64,000 nucleotides of DNA from Tenebrio molitor (taxonomy: Eukaryota; Arthropoda; Insecta; Coleoptera; Tenebrionidae). Shown here piece by piece: positions 32,748-45,204 of the stretch (positions are counted from its first letter, which is position 1; each line of letters begins with the position of its first letter). The notes under the pieces are model-generated. The model saw nothing but the letters and a program-made list of their open reading frames with translations. It made no database searches and had not been told where the DNA came from. The stretch covers positions 14,446,001-14,510,000 of the forward strand of contig NC_091047.1 of the NCBI RefSeq assembly GCF_963966145.1. The letters are read 5' to 3'. A program made the translations under genes and the position numbers.

Positions 32748-32938
32748 TACAGGGTGATTCACAAGTAATAATAAAGATTAAGTTAAATAATTATTCCACA
32801 TAATGATTTTTATTAATGTTGCCTATCTTTTGTAAAATGAAAATATATTTTTTTAAATCCACATAATCCGTCCAACTGTAATGTTGGTTGCATCACAAAT
32901 TTCATTAGGCTCATTATTACTCGTGAATCTCCTTGTAC
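32748..32938. repeat. Diverged MITE, related to family A
   Basis: Left TACAGGGTGATTCACAAGTA ATAATAAAG; right GGCTCATTATTACTCGTGAA TCTCCTTGTA. The right half shares GTTGGTTGCAT and GGCTCATTA with family A but is well diverged. Confidence 0.6.
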
Positions 32939-35900
32939 TGTTTACTTGTGATAAATTTAATAAACATAAATGAGGTGGAAACAGGTAAAATTTACTGTTT
33001 CATATCGCGAAACCACTATTTCACACATTGTGGTCAAAGAAAACATATGTTTCAACAATTGTTATATCCGCAATTTCAATGAAAGTTTTATTGAGAGCAC
33101 TGTACAAAAATTTCTTGCAACCAGTCGTGATTCTATACATTGTATCCAGAGTAATTGTATGTTCTGAAAGCCGATGATGCAGAGCCCTTTAATAACCTGC
33201 TTTGTCTGTATCTGTCTATTGTCTTGGTCTGTATCTATCGAATTCGGCAATTGCTCCTACTACTGTCCTAAATTCGCTTGAAGCACGTATGATGTATGGA
33301 CCTACCCGTAACGTTATTTTTTACGTTGTCCAATATAAATTTATCTCTAGCATATACTCAAGATTTTCTTATTTTGAGCAAATAAATTGGAATAAATAAC
33401 TACATGTGAAGACGTTAAAGTAAAAGAAAGTAATTGTAGATTAAAAAAAATTGTCAAATCGTGCAAATTGGACAATAAAAATACTCCAGCGTCGCACGCA
33501 GTCAAATTTGATAGTATTTTAATCGCTATGCAACAAGTTATCGTAAATTAATGGATACATTCAAAGCTCTAATGATACTGTTACATAGAAAACAATTACG
33601 AAATACAGATCTGCATAGAATGCACAAAGTTGACCCTCCTTTATAATTAAATGTCTGCATTTATACAATCATGTTAATGTATCATTTATAACATAGTAAT
33701 GTAGAATATAATATAAAAAAATTGGAGTAGTTTTCAGTAAAACGATTTCTCTAAGGAGAACTTTTATTTAGAGAGTAGAACTAAATAGGGTTTTCCCTCT
33801 TACAAGCATTCGAGTTGTGTTCTCAATAAAAAATTTATTTGGAAAGGTCCAAACAAACCCACTACGAAGTAAACAGAAAAAGTGGCTCGTTATAAAAAAG
33901 ACGACTATTACGATGACCAAACGTCTCTAAATTAATTCGGTATCCATAAAATGAGCGCCGGTTGTCAGAATAACCAGTGACAAACGTTCTTTAACCGGAA
34001 GATCTGGCTGGAGTTTGCGCGCTCTGTTGGTCCCGGATATAACGAGAACACGCTAATGATGCGTGTCGTCCTGATGATTGGGAAAATTCCACAACAGGAC
34101 AATACTGACAAATTATCATTATAACAGTTTTGTTAAATAAACACCACGTCAACATATTTACTGAACACAATTGCAACTAACGAATCGAAGGTTGCCGAGG
34201 ATTATTTTGCAAACGTTTTAGTGCGGTGGCAATTTAGAATGATGGATTGCGCGGAGTAACCGTGAATAAAACGCAAAAAGTTTGAGATTTTAATTTTGCA
34301 ACATGCAAGTTTAATTCACATAATAGTTATTATTAAAGTTAAGAGGTTGCGCGGGATATGAAAAATTATAATTCATTTTAAGAATTCCCTGCAGCGAACT
34401 TTGCGCCATCACAGACGGTCAATGGACGAAACTTTATAATTAATTTTGCTTGTAAAATTACGTTGTGATGAAATAATGATGTAATTTTACAAGCCGATAA
34501 TAGGTCATTAAGTCTTATTTATAAGGGCAAGTGTAAGCGCAGCCCCGGCGAGGGGTTATAAACATATTAGAAGAAATAAATAATATCTGAAGGCGAAGTA
34601 AACACGAAATATACACGAAACCTTTAGCACTTTTCTACAAATTTATTCAAGCTTGAAAAATTTATTACACGTTTGGTAACGTGAGGCCAATAATCGATAG
34701 AGTGCAAGAATACATAACGAATAGCTGGTGATATTGTGAGCCTCAGGTTACACTTGCGAATAAAATTTGATAGCGGGGTTGGTAGATAGAAAACGAAATG
34801 TGTTTGTGAAAGGTCGAAGCTTTTCTTCGCACATTTCGTGCACTTTTTCATAAAACCATAAATGAACCGACCAAAATATTAAAGGAAAGGGTCTATACAA
34901 CTCTTCAAAAGACGAAAATATTTTACTTGAAAAGCAGGGCCCCCGAAAACACATAAATTTTATGCTTTCTTATAAATCGCATAAAAATTGATAGACCCAC
35001 CATATACCTCACTCCCATCCACTTCAGAAAAAATTAATTTCTAAATAAAACCGCCCTGTCAACAACGCGATTGGATGGACGACTCATTCGTGCTGACATT
35101 TAAATTATTTCAAATCGGGGACGCCACAACAAATTAGTTTTTTCATTGTTGGGGTCGAGCTGGAATTGAAGCCTGAGCATCAAAGAACAAACAGGCTCTA
35201 GTAAATAAATATTTTCTCTCGCACAAAATGATGATGAAAAACTGACTTACTTAGTAAACAAGTGAGTGGAATATGATAATATTTAAATTTGATATACGTA
35301 GTCTTCTTGACGTATATAACCAAGGAAATTGAATTTCACAAACAAATAGATAAATCAAGAGTTCCGTGAGTTTGAATCTATATAAAAATTCTCTAAGGAG
35401 AGAAAATATCACGCCGTTCCAAAAAATTTTATTTGATTTAATTTATTCGGCAAGATGGCGTTCACCGTTTTAACTCTATTACAGCAATTCTCTCAAAAAA
35501 TATCTGTCTCTTGGAACAACAAAATTACTTTCAGTAATATTTCACCGCTGTGACCAAATTCCACCAAGTTTCATAAGAAACACGTCTGATGATTCATTGT
35601 CCCTATTTCTTTTGTTATTGTTCAAACATTCTTTTCACCTTTTTGAATGGCACTTGATGATTTTTTCCTAACAATTCAAATTTGATTCGTCAGTATGGGA
35701 TTAGATCTAAACCAATATATTCCCTGTTGGCTTGGGCAGGTATCTTAACGACGTCCTGGATAACAAGGCATTGTCTCCCGATGTGCTTTTCAGGATGAAA
35801 GCCGCAGTGCCTCCAATTAACTGGAGCTTTGTTACCTATGACTATAGAAAGGATAACAGGAAATTCCTTGTTAATTGGAGACGAATTGAGACACCACACA

Positions 35901-36378
35901 TGAAAAGATCTTTTATGCATAGACCTCATCTCATCGTCATCGCACACATCCAATTTTAACTTTTTCATATAATAATTATGTAGCCCTGTAATATGTATAT
36001 AATATTGGCACAACCCTGCATCGAGAGGTAAAAAGTAGTTTCTTAGGTAATACTAAATATTAAGGCAATTACATAACGAATCCATTAGCATTGTGTATGT
36101 TCTATACTTGTTAATTTAGGTATATTAAAAACAAAAATTATTTAATTTTTAACTCTAATACCTACTGGTTAAGTATTGACTATTGTTCCTTGACTTAGTG
36201 CATAGTTCAACAACAACAACTGCATAAAGCACAATTTAATAACTGTACTTCTATGGTAAACATTGTTAACTACGGTACAAACAATTTAAATAATCGACCT
36301 ATTAAACTCAAAGTTTGTAACGAAATTAAACTTGTATTATATCTCATCAATGAGTGGATTTTAATTAAATATTAACTC
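32939..36378. other. Unique-looking non-coding sequence
   Basis: A perfect 14-bp hairpin (GCTTGTAAAATTAC and complement, 34448-34494, 19-nt loop) is the only structure noted. Open frames at 35690-36013 (minus) and 35732-35959 (plus) overlap antisense and show no known domain. Confidence 0.35.
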
Positions 36379-36560
36379 TATACAGGGTATTTTACGAGTG
36401 ATAATGAGCCCGACGCAATTGAAAATGCAACCCACAAATACATTTGCAAAGTTAACCTGAATATTGTCCTCATCTATATCCAGGTTTGCTTTGCAAATGT
36501 ATTGTGGGTTGCATTTTCAATTCCGTTGGGTTCATTATCACTCGTGAAATAGCCTGTATA
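36379..36560. repeat. MITE family A, complete copy
   Basis: Left TATACAGGGTATTTTACGAG TGATAATGAGCCCGACG, AATTGAAAATGCAACCCACA; right the complement, to CCTGTATA. Arms are about 75 bp, so the element is nearly one hairpin. Confidence 0.8.
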
Positions 36561-37338
36561 CTATTTTGATTTAATAATAGATATGTACATATTTTCTGTT
36601 ATGATGCCTTCATGTTTTTATGAAGAGTAATTATAAAAATTAATAAAACATAAATATTGATTTTAGATTACATTCGGTTCGGCACGGTTTAAATAATAAA
36701 CTAAAATCGTTTCCACATATTGTCGGTTTATTACTATCTAGGTATCACATTCATAAGTTATCAGAAATTATGAGACCCATCCTGTTTAATTTTTAAATTA
36801 ACTTTAATATAAATTTAGCATGATTTAAAATTTGAATACTTAATTAGATCTACAAATCGTCTCAAATTAATTCATGCGAATGTCAACAGTATATGTGTAG
36901 ACCATGTGTAGACCTTTGATTTGTTATTAATCCTATGATTTTGTTTCTCTGTTTAGACTTTTTTGCTAAGATGTAGTCATAGCCTTTTTTATTTCCACCA
37001 ATATCTAGATACTTCAGCGTTTATCACCTCTAAGACGTGCATCTAAATTGCTTCTAACATCCCCCATGTTTTTGAAAAAAACAATTTAATGACCATATGA
37101 CTGGCGTTACATATTCTAAAGTATTATTTTATTGGAAGGTTTAGAATAAAAAATGGGTTGTCTTCTGTTGTCTTATTTACCACTGGTCCTCCGAGACTGT
37201 ACCGTTGGAACACTTATCAAATATCATTATAAATCTAATTTAATGCAAGTAAGAAATAAGCAATAATAAGCTGTTTCTAGTGGATTTTAATTATTTATTC
37301 TTGAACGAAGTTCTAAAGTATACAAAGAAATCATCAAG
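36561..37338. other. AT-rich non-coding stretch
   Basis: Nothing recognised. Confidence 0.4.
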
Positions 37339-37524
37339 TATGCAAGGTATTTCACGAGTGATAATGAGCCCGGAGGAATAGAAAATGCAACCCACAATAC
37401 ATCAGGAGGAACATCTGGATATTTATGGCTTCCATGTTCAGGTTTACGTTCCAGTGTACTGTGTAGTGTGGGTTGCATTTTCTATTCTGCCGGGCTCATT
37501 ATCACTCGTGAAATACCCTGTATA
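37339..37524. repeat. MITE family A, complete copy
   Basis: Left TATGCAAGGTATTTCACGAG TGATAATGAGCCCG; right CGGGCTCATTATCACTCGTG AAATACCCTGTATA. Only about 780 bp from the previous copy. The minus-strand open frame 37478-37287 overlaps it and is spurious. Confidence 0.8.
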
Positions 37525-38757
37525 GATTTCTTAAAATTAAATGAAATCCTCTAAATCTATTTCCGAATTACATGATACACCTACCGTCACCATTTTTACA
37601 TTTTAACTGTTCCTCGGTCTAAATCTGCAAAGTGGAAAGTATTTTCCTCTCGTGTCACCTGAATATTACACAGAAACGTTTTATTTGAACTTTATCTTGG
37701 ACTTCAACAAAAATCGATGGACTCTAGGCACTCCTTAAACACAATTGAGTTTCAAAAGAGTTAAAAGAAAAAGTCAATTAAAAGCTGTTTAGGTAATAAC
37801 GAATTAGGCCTCCCCTTTGAAATGTCACAATATCTCTAGTAATTTAAGATGTAACGATAAAAACATTTTAAAATTTGGTGCTAGTCGGAGTATCATGTAG
37901 CTACCCGACCACAAACAACTATAGTTTTCGCTAGTTTTATGTTTGAAAATATATAGATTTCACATTTAATATGTTTTCGTACCTGTAAACCCGTGCGATT
38001 GGACGAATTCCACACCGTTGGTAGTACCCCGAGGGTTTCGACAGCCAACCACGGCAGAGGGACGGAGTAAGTACCTACCGATTAGAAGAAATGAGGAGCA
38101 ATCTGAGTGTTAAAGATCTGTACCGGATCTGGAAATAAATCTATTTTTTTTTTTTGAGATCATTTTTGTATACCTTAGATTTGTCAGGATATGCTCCTTC
38201 TGTTCCTAGTCCTTCGAAAAATAAATTTAGAACTTCGTATATTACTACTAGTCAAATCTCATACTACATTGCCAAAATAAAATGTTACTTACAGTGAGCA
38301 AAATTGGAGAAATTATAGGTACTCGTACTTTGGCAAGTCTAAGAACCTCATAAATTATAACACAAAGAATTTGAGCATATAAAGCTATAACTTTTGGAGA
38401 AAGAAACCACCCTCGTAAATTATTATTTTAAAGATGGAAATGATGAGGTTTTGTTACTCTTTCTTGTAACTAACAAGTGTTCAAATTAATTTGTTGTCAA
38501 GTAGGCCGTGGTTCTCTCCCTTTTTCAAACGTAGATCGCCTTTTTAGTTGACAATTCCTTCAGATACATAACCTCATTTTGATCATATTTTCATTTGCTG
38601 TGATAAAATGACAAATGACCAAATCAGAGTTTTATATTATTTTTCTAACTCTGTCAATGGTTTCCCTCACTTTCTCACTACACTTCCTGTTTCAGGAAAT
38701 ATTTGACAGCTAATGAAGCATTAGGCCACCAAAATTTTTGAACACAGGTTATTAATA
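37525..38757. other. Non-coding stretch with one dispersed repeat
   Basis: It contains the GC-rich repeat copy at 37983-38140 and a poly-T tract near 38143-38155. Otherwise nothing recognised. Confidence 0.4.
37983..38140 (-). repeat. GC-rich dispersed repeat, copy 2
   Basis: On the minus strand it follows the same order as 22846-22993: CCGGTACAGATC, TTTCTTCT, TACTCCGTCC, TGTCGAAACCCTCGGGGTAC and a final cytosine-rich end. TGTCGAAACCC occupies the place of the B-box-like word. Diverged about a quarter or more by eye. Confidence 0.4.
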
Positions 38758-38988
38758 CCGGGTGATCAAGAAGGACTGTTTAAGTTGGTAGTACAATTAA
38801 GAAAATTTTTTAATTCGGTTATTTATAACACTGCAACTGGATATGTTTTGTTGGTTTATTTGACAAATATCTGATATAGGTATATCATTAATAACGACAA
38901 GCCACCAACAACGGAAAGTTACTCCTGTTATACGATTTAAAATACGATCCAGTGTTACCAACTTAAACAGTCCTTCTTGATCACCCCG
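38758..38988. repeat. 231-bp TA-flanked MITE with about 35-bp TIRs
   Basis: Left CCGGGTGATCAAGAAGGACT GTTTAAGTTGGTA; right TACCAACTTAAACAGTCCTT CTTGATCACCCCG. The flanks TTAATA and TATTAA share the TA target. Confidence 0.8.
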
Positions 38989-40404
38989 TATTAAGAATTC
39001 ATGAAATGAAATACTACAGAATTTACCGGATTTGTTTTATAATAATTCCAAGCAGAATACTAATTGGAAGTAGTCAATAATAACGAAATTAATCAACCAT
39101 TTTGATTTGTCCATCATTCATTATTCTCTAAAACAAAACTTTTTCCCGATAGCTTTCCCTTTCTCAATTTTAACACTGAAGTCAGCCTCTATTGTAGAGT
39201 TAAAGCGTTAATGTAAACCATGTAATCTTATTCGACGAGGAAGATTGTACATACTCAATTTCATGAAGAATATATATCAGGGGATTATAAAACCCAAAAA
39301 ATAATCCTCAATAACCCAATTATGACTAACCGAATACAGAACTTTGAATAAATAACTTCTACAAGTATCATGCAGTAACTTTACAACTATTAAAGACTTA
39401 GAAAATGTTTAGTTTAAAAGGCTTTCTGCAATTACGAGGAGAATTGTTCCGCACATAAAATTCTAGGGAAATTTTGTTTTGTACTCTGCACTATTTTTTT
39501 TTGTGTAGAGGGCAGTCTTGTTTGCAAACTTCTAGTACAATAAAATATGATTAATAGGTATTGCCACAATTTTTATAATTTTCATAACTTAACATAAACG
39601 TTCAACTGAAAAGAAAAATGATAATGAAATATTTCATGGTAATTATCCAAGCTTTCTGATTTTTACGGGTCTAAGGGCGTGGAGAACTAATCAGCACCAT
39701 ATGTAGACTAGTAGAACCGTATGTGGGGTTTTTTCTTGGGTGTATTAATATATTTTTATCAAGTGGCTCGTTTACTCCGGCACGGGAATGATTGATTATC
39801 CAGTGGTTTACGTAATTGCAAACACGGCCGAACTGCCTAAACTTCTAAACATGAACTTAACTAATGGACTCACCAACACGCGAACTGAGCTTTAAGAATA
39901 GACGCGATTTTCGCTTTATTCTGAGTTGCAAGGGATGGCGAGGGTAATCTTTTTCTATTTTTTAATTCACAGATTCGAACCCGGAAAATTGTTCCGGGCC
40001 ATTATAAAGTTTAATTTGCTTCGAAAGAGTTCTCAAGCACTAAAAGTATTCCTTTTGAAGTTATTTCAATTCGGTTTCCGAAAATGTAGAACATTGAAAG
40101 ATTTGGGTGAATATCAAAATAACGTAAGTTACACTAAGAACATTTAGCTGCAAAAAGTTCTTTTTTGGTCGACTTCCCTTATTAATTAGAAATTATTTAA
40201 ATACACACTTTTGAAAACTTCAAATAATTTATGGACGTAATTAATTCATTTAATGAATTTACTTTGTAGAAACAAATTCTGCACAGCAAATATTGTTAAT
40301 TAACGCCATGGATCATTTTGTCTCTGCTACCCACATTTATTTTATTGACAAATATTCATTTTATTTATTGTATTTATAGGTTTTTTTGTCACAGTTAAAA
40401 CGTA
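38989..40404. other. AT-rich non-coding stretch
   Basis: Nothing recognised. Confidence 0.4.
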
Positions 40405-40743
40405 CAGTTGCGGTATTAAAATTTCGGGCACTATTTTTCTCTCACTTCAACAAAATCTCTGTGAAGCACCTTCTACTGTCATCATGACATTCAAAAATTA
40501 AACTTTTCTGTGGCAGTCATCAATCAATTTTGAATTTTGAGATTTCAGTTAGTTGCACTGAGTGTAATTAAATCATCGCTTTGATATGGTACCTACCCGT
40601 TACTATGCCACAAATGACAATTTTTGAATGTCAAAAAGACAAAAACATGACAAGAATAAAAAATAAGGTTATTAACGTAAAGGTTGTTTTAGAGTTTATA
40701 TCATGACATTGAAAATAGTGCCCGAAATTTTAATTCCGCAACT
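40405..40743. repeat. About 340-bp TA-flanked MITE
   Basis: Left CAGTTGCGGTATTAAAATTT CGGGCACTATTTT; right AAAATAGTGCCCGAAATTTT AATTCCGCAACTG, with TA on each side. Inner words ATGACATTC and AATGTC also pair. No coding. Confidence 0.75.
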
Positions 40744-42507
40744 GTACGTACGTAACTGCCACTTGAATAAAACTAACATTTATGTGCATTCATGAAAATT
40801 CATTCTCATGTTCTTATTGAAAGAATTTTAAATAGAAACGTATTAATTTTTAATTTATTACCAATAAAAAGTTTTAAATTTTGAAGGAATGCGCTTTTTA
40901 ATTTTGCTAAAATCATACCTGAAACATCAATAATTAAATAAATGACTAAATAGTATATTTTGTGCGACGAATTTAATTTTAGTGGATGGGGTTGATTTTG
41001 ATTTAAGTAATGTGTGACGTAGCTTGTCTGACTGTGTTTTTAAAATAGAGAGAAAACTACTGGCTGTTAGACCACTTTTTTGAACGCTCGTTACTTGTAA
41101 CATATAAAAATAAATCTTATTAAAAAAAATAAAAAAATAATACATATTAATTATAAAAGTATTTTATAATTATTATTTATAAAATATTGTTTTATAAATA
41201 ATATTTTAATATTTAATCACATGTGAATTTTTATCTGGTTCAATCAACTAAAAAATAATTAAAAGGAAATTAGGTATGTAAGGTCACTATACTCTGTTGA
41301 TTTTATTTATAATATCCATAAGAATAACACATTAATTAACATGCAGAAAGTAGTAGAAACAGAACATGGATTCACTCATTCAGAATTAATTCTTTTTGAA
41401 TGAGATCTTAACATATGCATCAAGAATTGTTTTAGTTTCCTTCAGTGTACGTTATGTGGAAGACAGCTCTTAGAATTGGATATTACGCGGCAACAAAACC
41501 AGTGCGTTAGTGTTTCAGTGCCTAACAGTTAGAATTATTTAAGTTCTGACGATTTTCTTGTAAATGTTTCGCTGAAAGGAATAACGACCACGCCATGCGT
41601 CTCAACCGAGGGCTGAAATCGCACTTCGTCTGTGATTAGAAGCCAAGGCAATCCACTTGATGAAAGTCAGGGATGTCCTAATTACAGCCAGTTTTCACAG
41701 CTTCACATTTCAGCATCGTCACATTGACTTAATTGCGGAATTGAACCTTTGCGAAACCTTTGTAATATGTTGACAAATCTGACGACATTTCGAAAACTGT
41801 CAACAGTTTAAATATCCGTCATTAAAGTGGAACTTCCGATGAGTGCTCAGCGAAATCTACAACATTAAAATTAATCGCAGTTTAGGTAGATTTGCAAGCG
41901 AATCGTCCCGCTTTCATGAATAATTGCTTTCCAATACTGAATAATATTAATTATGGTAGCGACATTTGGTGGCTCGCTGGTAATTTGAAAGCGATTTCGT
42001 CAAGCCGAATTGAAAATTTTATATTTTATTGTCAGGTTGATGTGCGAGGAAATGAAAATTTATGTGCGTGCATTTCGGAATTGTCCCGAGTGTTCATAAA
42101 TTGAATAGCGGTCCGGAGAATTGACCACAATATTCCACAACCGACACGGCCTTAATCCGAGACGAATTTGCTCATCGCAACGAATTTGCATCTCTATAAT
42201 TAATTGCAGAACCAGCTTGAGAGATTACTGAATACAATATTGTGTGGAATTACCATTGGCAAGCCATTCGCAAGCAAGTCACGGCTAAAGCGATCAACTG
42301 TCGAATGATTTATCACCATCGATTTCAATTAAAATCGTCTTAAGAAAACTGATATTCATTTCCCAGTCGCGTTCGGGAGTGTCGGGATCAAATATTTATG
42401 CCAGAATCCATCACGAAACTTTGAAATAACGATTGATTTTATAACCTCCGTTAAATATATAATGACACATTCCATGTTGTACGGAATTTCGCACCGCAGG
42501 GTGTTCC
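40744..42507. other. Non-coding stretch, unique-looking on the right
   Basis: 41110-41215 is a very AT-rich palindrome-prone run. 41400-42440 is repeat-free and GC-richer. No exon recognised. Confidence 0.35.
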
Positions 42508-42510
42508 TTA
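42508..42510 (+). repeat. TTA target duplication, left
   Basis: TTA flanks the 3.87-kb element on both sides (right copy 46383-46385), as expected for PIF/Harbinger. Confidence 0.7.
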
Positions 42511-42960
42511 GGGTGCGTACAGACTACGCGAACCGAGCATGTAATGTAACATGTAATGTAATGCTCGTCGCAAAATTGGTGCCACGAACAGCCGACGAAC
42601 CGAGCGCGCAACGAACAGCTTCTATACTCCGTTCAATGATAGATCGCACGCCTTTTGACAGACACAGAGACGAGTGTCTATGCTGCAAAAAGTCGAATAG
42701 CGCACATAACATTTGTTTATCATTAAATCATACTCGAAGAATAAATAATTCAACTTCATTCAGATTCACAGCTGTAATTCTGTTAACAACATCATAGGCT
42801 TAGGAAAACTACTGGCGAGAGTGCACGTTTCTCAGGTCCTCTCGGGCTGTTGATGTTGCTATGGAAACTTTAAAAAACGCGCGTTTTTGAAAGTTGGATT
42901 TATACACACTGAGGCGTGCTTTAATGAAGTAAAATAGGTTACCAATAAAAAAAATATAAC

Positions 42961-44436
42961 CATCACGGGTGCTGTGCCCGTATTTCGGCGATGGTCAGAA
43001 TAAAATGGATGCCCGTTTTGGGGCCGATTTCTAATTTTACCTGAAAAGGTAGGAGGTTGCAAGGAAGGGATTCGTCGCTAAAGTGTGCTTTCAAAATAAA
43101 ATTTTTATTCTCCGGCGAAGGTACAAGTAGTATCTTTTTTCGAGACTTTCGGTCCTATCATTGTCAATAATTTGTCAAAGTCTGTAGGAGACATTCTTGT
43201 AAAATTTTTATAATGTTCACTGACATGTTGAAATTTTAAATCTTGCATAAGTTCATTACCGACGCGTTTTCTATAGAGTTCGGTTCGCCACCAACGTCGC
43301 CGCTTCTTGTCTTTTTTAATCATATTGCACCCATCGTAAAATTAAAAAAAAAAAGGCAAAGCCATAACTGCACATCTCCGGAGAAAGTAGGTAGAATGTT
43401 GGTTATTTTTTAGTTTTGGTACCGAAAATAGACTCCGTGTCATAAAAAAAAAACGAATTATAGTTTAAAAAAATTAAATTATATTCGAAGGTAAAATAAT
43501 AAGAATTTTTTTATCAGATTTAACAAATTAGGTCGCGTTATTTTTGGCAAGATTAATTCCAGAATTCAAACTTTAACGTTAATTATTTATTTTTAATACT
43601 TACAGTTATTAAAAACACAATTATTAAAAACAATTTGGGAATCTGACAGGCGTACATGCAATTTTATTCGTTTTTGACAGAAGACAAACTAGGAAGACGA
43701 TTTATCCGCGATAAACATTTTTGATTGGATGAAAACAAGCGCTGAACACCCACGTTTGAAGTATGTGGGAATTAATCTGTAGTAATATAACAATAATTGA
43801 CTTAAACATCGGATTGATTTGCGAAGCTGATGGCATGCTCCATCTCGACTTATGCATTTTTACAACAAATTGACACAATTCGCATTATTTTAGAAAATGT
43901 GAAACTTATTTATTAGCTACTGTAAAGAGTTGCTTTCAACAATAATAACCTATTTGTTTTGTTCAGCATAAATGAAATGCATAAAAAACTACAGTGTTTC
44001 ATTTGACAATCAAGACCGTTTAAATAAGGGACAAAAACTAATGGTAACTGAAATTGTTGGAGATTAGATTTATGAGTTTATGACTGTGGTCAGCTCCCTT
44101 TGTCGAGATGCGTTTGTGAATGGCGCTTTGTGTTCGTCAGAAAACCGACAGTGAGCGGAGCACTGCGAACCGTTCGTGGCGCGCATGCGCTCTCGAGGTT
44201 CACAGCTTCGCCGTCCAAATCAGACGAATGCTTCCTTGTAATTTATTTAAAGAGTGTAGTAAGTTATGGTATGTATTTAATAAAATGTATGGATCACCAT
44301 ATTTGTAAGACAGCCTAACAAATTAATGAGTAAATGTTATAATCAACAGCAACTTCGCTCCTACCTTTTCAGGTAAAATTAGAAATCGGCCCCAAAATGG
44401 GCATTCAGTTATTCTGACGGACAAGCACCCATGATG
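42961..44436. mobile_element. Nested 1.48-kb Harbinger-like element
   Basis: CATCACGGGTGCT at the left is mirrored by AGCACCCATGATG at the right. Inward, GGGGCCGATTTCTAATTTTA CCTGAAAAGGTAGGAG faces its complement at about 44360-44400. The left arm has an extra stretch of about 20 bp. It carries a transposase N-terminal frame (43105-43323) beside the left arm and a GC-rich patch at 44085-44235. A target duplication could not be resolved. Confidence 0.65.
43105..43323 (-). pseudogene. Harbinger transposase N-terminal fragment
   Basis: The frame has 72 residues from an ATG at 43323. It opens with a basic run (KKDKKRRRWWRTELY), then ELMQDLKFQHVSEHYKNFTR, then MSPTDFDKLLTMIGPKVSKK. This is the recognisable start of PIF/Harbinger DDE transposases: the R-R-x-W-x-R region, then a FRMSPxxFDxLLxxIGPxIxKxDT block. 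The frame then stops against the TIR; the catalytic DDE domain is gone, so it encodes at most the N-terminal domain. A paralogous piece is at 44978-45121. Confidence 0.65.
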
Positions 44437-44775
44437 CTTAATAATATTTTTGCATCATCGGAACTACATATTAATAAATAGATAAAATTTTCTTTTTAAT
44501 TTATTAAATTGTTTGATTTTTCCAAAGAAGGCATTTTTTTACATTTTTCATACTAGTTTATGGCCCATTGCTCTGCACCCGATGCCGAATCTAAACAATA
44601 ATTTCTTCTGTGATTACTTACCGTCTTTTGATAAGTAAACATGTTCATGAAATCGGTAAACACGTGAAAATGACCGGTGGTGCAAAAACGTTTTCTACTG
44701 ACAAATTGTCATTACAAAAGTTTACCTGTAAAATGGTAAAGAAAAAAAAATTTCTTCATTTTCTTCATTGTTGTA

Positions 44776-44890
44776 GCTACGGTGCGATCAATTAAAAAAT
44801 AAATCGAGTCGGCGTGTTACCTATGGCAACCCATGCTATAGCATAGGCTTCAAAGAAAACTCGATTTATTTTTTAAATGATCGCTCGGTA
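44776..44890. repeat. Fold-back hairpin H7
   Basis: GCTACGGTGCGATCAATTAA AAAATAAATCGAGT on the left faces ACTCGATTTATTTTTTAAAT GATCGCTCGGTAC on the right. The loop region contains its own short palindrome (CATGCTATAGCATAGG). It lies inside the 3.87-kb element. Confidence 0.65.
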
Positions 44891-44977
44891 CTTTTAATTC
44901 GTTAAACAAACTTCTGGACTAACAATATTTGCGTTAATACTTGCCTGCCTTAAATTGAGATTGCATATCGAAAACGC

Positions 44978-45121
44978 GTATTCTTTTTGGAGATTTTTGG
45001 GTCCTATTTTGGTTAGTAAATTCTCACCGTCTGTGGGAGACATTCTATTAAAAATTTTATGCTGTCCGCTAATATGTTGGAACTTTAAATCTTTATAAAG
45101 TTCGTCGAGCCTTTTTCTCTT
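44978..45121 (-). pseudogene. Second Harbinger transposase fragment
   Basis: On the minus strand, RKRLDELYKDLKFQHISGQH then FNRMSPTDGENLLTKIGPKI SKKN aligns well with the 43105-43323 frame. There are no start codon context and no downstream catalytic part. I read it as the relic of the outer element's own transposase. Confidence 0.6.
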
Positions 45122-45204
45122 TTTTCATCAGATTCCACATAATTCTTACAGCATCACTACACAGAATTGAAGCTAACGGTTTTTCGTTATCACTCTTATC
45201 ACAT

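Noticed and set aside
35690..36013. Overlapping antisense frames of 107 and 75 codons
   Set aside because: No domain on either strand; considered as a retroelement piece but no motif supported it.
41110..41215. Very AT-rich palindromic run
   Set aside because: The pairing is expected from near-pure A/T composition and has no conserved ends.
42462..42797. Overlapping frames of 111, 66 and 62 codons
   Set aside because: They lie in the left TIR of the Harbinger-like element and its complement recurs at 46054-46382.
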